Below, piece by piece: positions 55,401 to 64,000 of a stretch of 64,000 nucleotides of DNA. The translations under genes were made by a program, and so were the position numbers. The first letter of the stretch is position 1. Every line of letters starts with the position of its first letter. The notes under the pieces were generated by a model, which saw only the letters and a program-made list of their open reading frames with translations, was not told the origin of the DNA and made no database searches. The stretch lies in assembly GCA_021234155.1 (NCBI GenBank), contig JAJEKV010000063.1:3409536-3473535 (forward strand), given 5' to 3'. The stretch is from Isoetes taiwanensis. Lineage: Eukaryota; Streptophyta; Lycopodiopsida; Isoetales; Isoetaceae.

Positions 55401-56080
55401 GAAGGAACCGAGATGGTGGAAGCATATTACATACAGATGAATGAATGGAAATGATCACATTTTGTCACAGGGACTTAGTGGCCAGGCTGGAAGGGTTGTA
55501 GCAACTGTTTGTTCTGGACTTGGGTGTCGAAGGCGAGCGAGGAGTTCTTTGAGGAGCAGAGATGGAGAAGAGGTGGTATCATGACAAACAACGTCTTGGA
55601 CCAAGGCTCCCTCCGGCCCAGATGAACTAGATACAGCTGGTGGTAAGCTGTTGCAGGTTAACCATCTGCAAGCTGCAAAACATTTGTTGGTAGTAATCTG
55701 AAGTGGTGTGCATTTGCCGGGAATGGGTGAGTTGTCTTGTGAAGGAAGGCAGAAGACAAAAAGCGCAAATGTGACCAGGAATACCACGATTGGCCCACAC
55801 AGCGTACTGTGGAGTTCACATAGAACTTGGACAAGCGTGTCGGTATCACACAAAAGGAAAAAATCGCCCCTACTCCTTCGACTTCCGTGACTCCGGTGGC
55901 AGACCAGTGCCTCGCAAATTTCGCTCGGTGTATTCCGATTTGCATAGGCTTACCATGGACAGGATTGGTCTTTGACTTGTCATTTTATGCGATACTTTTA
56001 ATCATTCAAGTTAGAGCGTCTTTGTCCTTTGTCCTTCGAAATTGTTAAAACACCACTTGACTTTCGTGTTAGTAAGCAGT
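52440..56080. other. Degenerate sequence, no recognised gene
   Basis: The best protein-like stretch is 53287-53610 on +, reading SIALELSFDSDRLLTKASPP, then a hydrophobic segment (GVLLFALTLLGFWWKFC) and, after a stop, SDAGPVVYFLLTPKTASIL. I do not recognise it. The region 54086-54379 has another open frame (MDPLERAFLWHIFEIFQSE). Confidence 0.3.
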
Positions 56081-56084
56081 GTTA

Positions 56085-58632
56085 AGATACACTTTTGCCT
56101 ATCAACAGCCGAAGTGTGATCGAATCTACTGGCTGTGTCCGATCAAACCAAAGTGTATTGGATACATTTGAAGCTAACGATGAAAAGCCAAAGAATACAC
56201 TTTGGCTTAACGGTGAAAGCAAAGTGTATTGAGTGCCCAACTAAGCGATCTAAGAAAAGTGTATTAAAGAATGGCTTTTGCTTTACTTTGTCCAACCAAA
56301 TATATTGAATACATTTTGTATAAGGCTTTAGAATTAAAGGATAACCTTCTTTTAAGTGTCGAAGCGCTTGTTTTCTCTGTTTTGTTACTTTAGGCAGTTA
56401 ATCTGCTCTAGTTTGTTTCCCTAACGACATACCATTACTCGGTAAAACTACGGAAACAACTTTGCTAAGAAGATCGTGAAGCATGCAAAGAAGCACGGTA
56501 TGCAGGTGGCCCTGATTAGCTGTCTGAATGTTTTGAAACTCGGTGGTTCTTTACTAGAAACCATAGGGGCAAGTACTCCCTCAGTCCTGCCATCTGCAGG
56601 TCAGGGGCAGAAAGCATTCCGGCAGTAGTTCGATTACATGGGCCATATAAAGTGTTAGCCAGTGTTGCTAGGCGATGCAGGCGCGGTGGCATTTAATACA
56701 TCACGAGAGGATGTTTGTTCTTGATGAGCGCTATGTTGTTTAAAGGTAAACTTGAGTCACTTTACGATATGTGGCACACTATAAACAAACAAAACCTTTG
56801 TTGTCCATTGTACACCTTGTAAGTTCTTACGTTTGATGAGGCTGTGGTGGCAGAGGAAGAAGAACAAGTGGAAGAGCACTAGCGACCCATACGATAATAG
56901 AGGCAAAGAGGATTTGTGGAGCCATGCAAAAGAGCCACGAAGGCCCAGTGCCATGAAACACTTTATTCTTTGCGCTAAAGAGCGGCTAAGAAGAGAACTC
57001 AGGCATTAACATGACACATCGGAAGAGCCGAAGAAGAACCAAAACAAAGAAGGCAGAGGAAAAAAGGCTTGAAAGCCCACAGTACATTAAAGAAAGTGAC
57101 GAGACCTCGGAAAAATAAGCGTGATAAGCAGGGAAAAGCTTGTGCAAAGGTGTGATGCTCTTGCAAGTAACATCGATGAAATGCCACCAAAACAGCGGTG
57201 AGACCTCTTCAAGTTCGGAAGATCTATACGGATCATTTAAGAACTTGAAGAGACGAGGATCGAGAGCAATCGTATGCTCATGCGCTCCTATAGTTGTACT
57301 TTGTTGACAGCGATTACATTGACCCACCGATTATGACAAAGAAAAATCACGGATACCTACCGCGTTTGTAGTGTTAGGGAACCACGACTTTAAAGCAAGG
57401 AGGCAAGCTGTACAGGGAGAAGTTCAACCTTGAGGTGCTCAGCGGTTGCTGTGCGGGTATATTGTGCTGGCGGGGTGACACCACAATCTTCGGACTGTGA
57501 GTACAAATTGAAGATGAGCCGTGGACAAAATCAGGTTTATGCACGGACATTAGAGCCGGATACATTTTGTCCATTAAGGTTCTTGGAAATGTCATGTCGA
57601 CTTTTTTAAAGCTGTCCAGCGAGAAGAGCTCCGATTATATCTCGGCCGGTATGTGGCCTTTTGTAATTAATCTGATTGCAACTAACCGTAGTATCATTTT
57701 TCGACATAACGATCGAACTCAGTTCAAAAAACTTTTTGTAGCAATGGGTTCGTCTTCCACAAGATCTATAAAGTGATAACCCATTCATACATCTTTGATA
57801 TAAATATACTCCAGAAACAGCAAAAAATCATAATTTTTAAAGTGTATAATATATTGAAACTGTCTGTATATCGTGAAAGATCTTTTCATTCCGCATCTAA
57901 TGCAACAAGCGCAACATTTTGATAAGTGGATCAAAAGTTATGGGGAAAAACAACAACAATGAGTTATTGGTGGTACACATTAGTGGATAATAAAGGGTAG
58001 CCATTCCATTTGGAGTTCATGGGGATTAAAAATGAGATCTCAGTTCCTCGTATATATTTAAAGAAAAATATAAGCGACGACCTAAAGGAAATGACTACTC
58101 CTTAGACTCAAAGAGGCGTGTGCATACAGTGTTTGTCTAAAGTCTGACGAGAACTGTGGACCTCTACTTATTGCCCATGACAAGCTGGTTCCGAGCTTGC
58201 TTTTACCCAGAGGAAGGAAGGGTATGTACGCATTTTGGTTGCGATAGCTAGTCGGCATTCTATGGGCCATTGTACTAAAGCATCAGCATTGCCATGTGTT
58301 TGGTCGCGGGATTTACCATGAAATTTTAATATGTTCGTGCCGGAGACCTCAAAGTAAGGCAGAAGTGGCCAGGACAGAAAAAAGGATCGATGTTGAAAAT
58401 GACTATCAGCTGTCACGGAGAGCTTCAAGTTTGAACGTTAGTTATTAGAAATGTTCTTGCGAGGTTGTGGACCAAAGATTTAGAAGAAATGTGAAGGGTT
58501 ACTGGGGCGTCTTTTGAAGTTTGGCGCCGGAATCCGTGCGGCCCAGAAGCGCGAAGCAAAGCCAAAGTGTATTCCGTATCTGCCTGGCTAACGTCAGGCC
58601 AGTGTGGAAAGCCAAAGTGTGATACACTTTAA
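56085..58632. repeat. Two clusters of CAAAGTGTATT motif, 2.5 kb apart
   Basis: The word AAAGTGTATT or its complement AATACACTTT occurs near 56087, 56148-56160, 56194-56207, 56220-56230 and 56256-56265, and again at 58561-58573 and 58611-58630, often extended to GCCAAAGTGTATT. Mixed orientation and clustering at both ends of a 2.5-kb interval are typical of subterminal repeats of a DNA transposon. I could not define exact ends or a target duplication. An internal stretch near 56455-56620 reads AKKIVKHAKKHGMQVALISC, unrecognised. Confidence 0.5.
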
Positions 58633-58639
58633 CTTCGTG

Positions 58640-60430
58640 TCGTCATGTTCAGACTGCTGGTTCTTGTTGATGGTGTTGTTTTGGCGTGATTGGTTCTTAC
58701 GTAGGCGATACAATTCTCTTGGTTTGGATGTTGCAGCGGAAGGCGTCATTACATATCAAAGGCATGTTTTGATGGAACAATTGAATGTGCAAACATGGGA
58801 GCGGTGCAAGGAGCTTTATCCTATTGCTACATCAGCGAGAGGGTAATTCGGTCACGGCTCAAATTTTGAGAATTTGGGTAAGCACCTTTGAAGTTAGGTG
58901 GCGTAGATTTATAAATATTCCTAATTATTTTGTGGATTTAAGGTGAGAAAAACAGGATTCTGGAAAGGTTTCATGCACGTAAGTTGCTAAAGGAAGACTT
59001 GGCGAGGCGTGGAGTCCCTTGAGCAGGACTGACGTTTATTTTATGGTAAAACAATCTCCTCCATTGTACATAGAATTGCACCAAGCTTATGGCAGTGTAA
59101 GCCTGATTTTCACTTTAAGAAGAAGTATTCTTGTGGTCCCTATGAAGCTACAAGATTAAAAAGCGTTAATCTGGTGGCTCCTTTTAAGCATCACGGTTTA
59201 TTGATTCATGGTAATGAGGATCAACAGGCTGAACCTTGAGGCGGCTGGTGGTATTCCTCCAGTGTGCAAGGCTGGTCTTATCAAACTAGCTTCAATCACT
59301 TTGGATCTCGATGAGGGCCCAGTGATAAAGTGCGGCAAATGGAATACACTGCTTGTTATTTTCTTTTATTTAGCGACCATTGACCTTTCTCTTATGGAAG
59401 GTACAAGCAGAACATAAATTATCTTATGTATTGGAGGCCCGGTACATTAAGCAAAGTCTCTGGAATATCTGCCACGTTAGTTCTGGAGCTTGATGGCAAG
59501 AGGGACCATGGAGCATTCAACACTACTTTAGTGTTTAGAGTTTCTGCGGTGTTGGAAGAGACCCCAGGTGCAGGCGAATTGTGAACCACTACTCCAGGCC
59601 CCAAAAACTCATCAAGCCATCTCATTGACATATTTTCTCGTCGGGAGATTGGAGTTGGCAATCAGGTCTCATTACAGGTACACCATGCATGTGCATAGAG
59701 AAATTTGAAATTGTGTGGTACATGGGACATAGGCAGAGACATGTGAACTGTTAAGATGGATTCAACTTACCAAACCTTTGCAGTGAGAATCAAGGCTAGG
59801 TGCAAATCCTCCTTCAGTTAGCAGGATGGCGTATCCAGTTTGAGCCACCTCTGAGCTCTGATAATGGCGAAGAGTTGTTTTAGCACCAGAGCTAAAAAGA
59901 AGTTGCTCCAGTTGTTAATCTAGAGACAAAGCTACGAAGAGCAGGTTGATTCACGGACAGCGTGATCGACATCAAAAGAGAGCACAGACAAGCGAAGGTG
60001 GTGGCGGTATATCTTGGACCTTTGAATTTAAAGCCAGTTAATAAATTATTTTTGATGTGTGTTACCAAAATATCAAAATATATCTTTTTATTACAATTGG
60101 TGGTTTTGCGTAATTTGATAGATTTATAAAATTTGCCCTTTTCAAGTATGTTGTTTTACAAGAAAACAAGTTCTCCCTGCATGAGGTGCCAAGACAGATG
60201 AAATTGAACTATTGAAGAATCTCGCTCAGCCCAAAGATCCGCTACGGATCATGTTGTGTTTTCACGGGGAATCTTTGCGGCAGGGTTGTCACGGCCTCCG
60301 GTTTCAAATCTATTCTGTTGCTATTCTTGCCACAATTTTTTTCCAGCTTCCTTGAGCGGTTTTCTTCCTGAGATGGCGGTTCTTTGCTGGCCTCCTTCAT
60401 TCGTCCATAGGCGATTGGTCTGTGGACGAT
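58640..60430. other. No recognised gene
   Basis: Short frames only (for example 58604-58846 +, 59208-59417 +, 59661-59419 -), none with motifs I know. Confidence 0.35.
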
Positions 60431-60439
60431 AAAAATCAT

Positions 60440-61105
60440 TCACTTTCTTTCTCTTCCCCTTTTCCTCTTCCCTTTCACCATTTCCCTCTCCCATTTTCTT
60501 CGTGCCTTTTTTCCCTTCTCTTTCTCCTTTTTGCCTCCTTTTTTCTTTTTCCTTTATTTTTCACTTTTTCGATGCCTTTTTTTCCCTTTATTTCTCTCCA
60601 TGTCTTTCCTCTTCCCCTTTTCCCATGTCTTTTTTCTCTTCTCTTTTCACATGCTCTTTTTTCGCTCCTTTTTTTTTCTTTCTTCACACTTTTTCTTTTT
60701 CCCATGCCCTTTCCTCCTTCTCTTTTCCGCTTTCCCTCTTCCTTTTTTCCTCGCGCCCTTTTTCATGGATTTTCTTTCGCCCTCCCTCCCCTTTTCTTTT
60801 TCCTTTTCCTTTCCTTTTCATGTTCTTCTCTCTACCCTTTCCTATTCCCCTCTTTCTTTCTTGTCTTCCTTCCTTTCCTCTCTTTTTCCCTTCCCTTTTC
60901 CCCTCCCTTTTCTATTGCCTTTCCCTTTACCTTTTTCCATGCATTTTGGCCTTCCCTTTTCTCCTTTCCTCACCCTTTCTCTCTTCCCTTTTTTTCATGC
61001 TCCTTTTCCCTTCCCTTTTCCCCTTCCTCTTTTCTCTTTTTTCGTGTCTTTTTGCCTTCATTCCCCACTTCTCCTTTTCCTCCTCCACATTTCTTTTCTC
61101 TCTTG
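60440..61105. repeat. Pyrimidine array D (C/T on + strand)
   Basis: A 660-base array of CCCTTTTCC, TTTTTCCATG and CTTTTTTCTTT words resembling array A, including repeated CCATGCC-type interruptions. The long plus-strand frames across it are compositional. Confidence 0.92.
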
Positions 61106-61109
61106 CCGC

Positions 61110-62025
61110 AAAATTCAAAACATGACTGATACCCATTCAGTGCAAATTGTCACGATAAATCTTGCGCCCTTGAGTTATTGGATGATCTGGCTATTCAAAT
61201 TCGACGATCCAAATCCAGTCAAAATCCAATACCGTTATAATATAAGATTATATAGATTATATAGAAACATTTACTTCCTCTCGAAGAAAAAAACCCTCAA
61301 CATATTTAGTGTGAGATGGTCCTCTAAGCGAATCTAGTTTTTACAAAGTTCTTTAGGTGATCCATATGTTATGTCATTGTGTGCCTCCTCCTGCATACGA
61401 TCCTTATCTTTATTATTGAAAATTGTGTAAAAGATTCTCAATTAAGACCTCATTCACGCTATAGATCATTAAGCTTGTCGCTATATTAGGGGTACTTGTT
61501 AAGGTGACACATTTATTAGTTGAGTCATTTCAAATATCATGAATGCCTTATTTTTCTCATGATATGTTGTTGTTTGATACATATTTGAGCCCAGTGAGAC
61601 ATTCACCATATTATTGGCGGTGATTAAAATCGTACCATATACAGATTGCACTACTCCAATTGCATGATGTATGCAAAATTGATCATTTTTTGGTTCACTT
61701 GCAACCATACGCAATATCTATCATCAGAAATAAATACCTCTACATATCTAGGACCAGGTTGTCGATCAATCTAGAAATTATTGTTATCTCTTAAATGGTA
61801 CATTTCGGTAGCCAAGTTGATATATTATCGAACTAGCTCTCCCAAAACCTAAAATTGAGAAAATAAAATATCGATATATTAAAATCTGCATGGGCTTTTA
61901 GATTTTAAAATTGTCACTGTCATCTCACTAAGAATGATGTCTTTGCTTGTCAGACAGATCCCAATAATGATCTAATATAATAGAAAGAAACCAAGGTACT
62001 CCATTATTGCTGTCCGGCCATTCTT
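61110..62025. other. No recognised gene between arrays D and E
   Basis: AT-rich sequence. Open frames are short and unrecognised. Confidence 0.4.
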
Positions 62026-62029
62026 CTGT

Positions 62030-62835
62030 TGCCACACTCTTTTCTTTTTCCTTTTCCTCATTCACACTTCCCACTTTTTCCTTTTCCCTTTTTTTTCATT
62101 TCCTTGCATGCTTCCTTTTCTTTTCTTTCTTTTTTTCTTCTTTCTGTCCTTGTTTCCCCTTCCTTTCCTTCTTCCCAAGCCAGTTCTTTTTCCTTTTCCT
62201 CTTTCCACCCTTTTCCCTCTTTTTTTCTTTCTTTTCCCTTCCATTCCATTCTTCCATTCCCTTCCATTCCTTCCTTCCACTGTTGTTCCTTCCTTCTTCC
62301 TTCCATTCCATTCCTTCCTTCCTTTTCCATTCCTTGTGCATTCTTCCGCTCCCCTCCATTTTTCTTTCCGTTTCGGTTTCGGATTCGTGGCCGTCTCGTG
62401 GCAAATGTTTCCGCCGCTCCACTCTTCCCTTGCCCAGGTCAGTTGTGGCCATCAGACGCCGGCACTGGTTTTCATATCGGCTTTCCTGAATGCGTTTGTT
62501 GTCCTTTCAGCCTCCTTTTCTTTCATTCCATGCGTTCTCAGTTAACGGCTTTTGTATTCACGTTCTCCAGCCTCATTATGTTTTCCTTCCCTGCACTCAG
62601 CCTCCCGGCCTTTCTTTCTCCACTCCCATCGCCAGTTACTGTTACTCCTTCATCAACCTCCCTCTTCCCGTAGATCCACTTTTCCTCATTTATCCTCGAT
62701 TTCCTTCCGGTCCATCCCTTCCTCTTTCTTTCCTTCCGGTTTTGTTCCATTCCATTCCATTTCCATTCCACTTCCTTCCATTCCTTCCTTCCATTCCTCT
62801 TTTCCTTCCTTTCCATGTCCATTCTTTTTCCTTCC
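62030..62835. repeat. Pyrimidine array E with (CCATT)n
   Basis: The C/T polarity is the same, but here CCATTCCATT/CCTTCCATTCC pentamer-like repeats dominate (62235-62335 and 62745-62830). A 250-base less biased stretch at 62370-62650 (GGTTTCGGATTCGTGGCCG onwards) splits it. Confidence 0.88.
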
Positions 62836-63179
62836 TTCAGGGATCAGGATGTTAATCTGTGGAGTTGGTGGGTTGATTGCCAATCTGGGCCTGTGGATGC
62901 CAGTCAGATGGAGATCTAAACCATACAAATTAGGGTTTGCTTTACTTGACATATATGCTATAACTTTATAATATAAGATAGTCACATATATGATGAATAT
63001 TACCTTGACGTTAGACATACACAAAGCAATTTAAAGTACTTCCAATTATTTAACTTTAAAGGGTATTTTACACATCTAACACACCTCCACCATCATAGAT
63101 ACGACAAAATTTAGCCATAGAGCTTAAAAACAAATGCTGCTAAGCTGAGAATTAAGTTTGCCTAGATAGGGGCAAACTT

Positions 63180-64000
63180 TTGGCTATAATTAAATGTGGC
63201 TTAAATGGAGAGACAGCCACCACTGCAATAACATATTTTGGTGCGGGCACATCTCTACATTATCTGTTTGGTGCACCTGCGCGATTCATGAAGTATGATG
63301 TTTCCGAATGTGTGGCCTCCTTGCAGGCTGGCAGTTGGTCGCGTGTTTTGCAGGATCCGCGACAGGCTGAACGCAATGGTGGCAGAAAAACGATCTATCC
63401 CTCCTTGAATTTTTAGAAGAATGGGTAAAACAAGATGAGATTGACTGACAAAAGTGAGCAACTTCGCTAACTTTAGCGATATGACCACATTCGATGCCGC
63501 AAGATAATGATCAACCATTACAAGAAAATGATCTTGGAACGAAGGGCCCTGCTTCGTCCTTGTATCACCATTTTAGCGACCAACTTCAGCTACCACCAGC
63601 ACACAAAACATCGCATAAAGAGTGGGTTTTAAATCGTCGTCGCGACCCACGACGTACAACATTCCTGCAACCACCACTCAGCAACAACAGGCATCCACAT
63701 CTATGCAACTGCCACAAATGATGACAATTTCAAAAGACGCAATTGGCCAAAGCTTGGATGCAATGGATTGCCAATTGCTACTAAAAAAGTGTCGCTTGAC
63801 AAATGAAGACGAGATACTGTTGATCACGTTCTTGGAATGCTAGATGTCAACAATGCATCTGCAACAAAATGCGTCCAAAATTCATTAATGAAAATGAGGA
63901 CATTGATATCTCTACTCAAACGTATACAAGAAAGTGAAAAAGATACTCCCATATGAAGCACAATTTCATTATAATGGGAAAATTTTTAGTAAACTGGAAT
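63180..64000 (+). CDS. Unassigned coding-like stretch at window edge
   Basis: Frames at 63494-63721 and 63622-63843 are open and overlap. The second has a Gln-rich segment (TTQQQQASTSMQLPQMM) followed by DAMDCQLLLKKCRLTNEDEI, and after a stop at 63841 a nearby frame gives MKMRTLISLLKRIQESEKD. This looks like the start of a regulatory or transposon protein with a helical region, broken by a frameshift or an unseen intron and continuing past the edge. I do not recognise it. Confidence 0.25.

Noticed and set aside
60422..61337. Open frames of 207-268 codons in array D
   Set aside because: Same compositional cause; no domain-like sequence.

Overview
The window looks like a gene-poor, transposon-dense nuclear stretch of a land plant with a large genome. 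The evidence is plant-type gene families (a LOW PHOSPHATE ROOT-like multicopper oxidase, an LRR receptor kinase, NADPH-oxidase exon fragments), GT-AG introns, a Ty1/Copia element primed by initiator-Met tRNA, a Helitron, a LINE and a probable tRNA-derived SINE. The exact lineage cannot be fixed from the sequence; a seed-free plant (fern or lycophyte) or a gymnosperm is my guess. One 100-base assembly gap lies at 50842-50941.

Layout. 1-10.4 kb: mostly degenerate sequence with an unassigned two-exon fragment, a cluster of CTCGACTCGCGAGTCGAG-type palindromes (2.7-3.75 kb), a fold-back hairpin (6.03-6.13 kb) and a 5'-truncated LINE (7.37-8.94 kb). 10.7-12.9 kb: the only intact host gene, a four-exon multicopper oxidase of about 572 residues. 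13.4-15.4 kb: a possible helicase scrap, a 52-61 bp minisatellite, and the last exon piece of a receptor kinase. 15378-23037: a 7.66-kb DNA transposon with GGGTGYAAA termini and an ATTT target duplication that splits the receptor-kinase pseudogene, whose remainder is at 23038-24906. 25121-37256: a Ty1/Copia element with TSD GTCTA. It holds a 4.6-kb Helitron in its 5' LTR and a 1.69-kb GGGTGTAAA-ended element in its RNase H region. 37.35-38.8 kb: a pyrimidine-only repeat array containing a SINE. 38.8-50.8 kb: repeated modules and tandem duplications without recognised genes. 51-64 kb: four more pyrimidine arrays, all C/T on the + strand, with unassigned sequence between them.

The most interesting object is the 7.66-kb transposon. 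Just inside its left end it carries a decayed, Sola-like DDE transposase reading rightwards. Just inside its right end it carries a multi-exon gene reading leftwards that ends in an FCP1/HAD-type phosphatase-like domain. The two genes are convergent and each starts beside its own terminus, so the phosphatase-like gene may be a standing component of the element rather than a random capture. The 1.69-kb element in the Copia shares the terminal motif, the 4-bp target duplication and AAGCACTT-type subterminal repeats, and is probably a non-autonomous relative.

Relative order of events: the Copia inserted first (LTRs differ at roughly 25 positions by eye); the Helitron and the small GGGTGTAAA element then landed inside it; separately, the large GGGTG element broke the kinase gene. 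Assignments rest on motif recognition by eye; no database search was possible.
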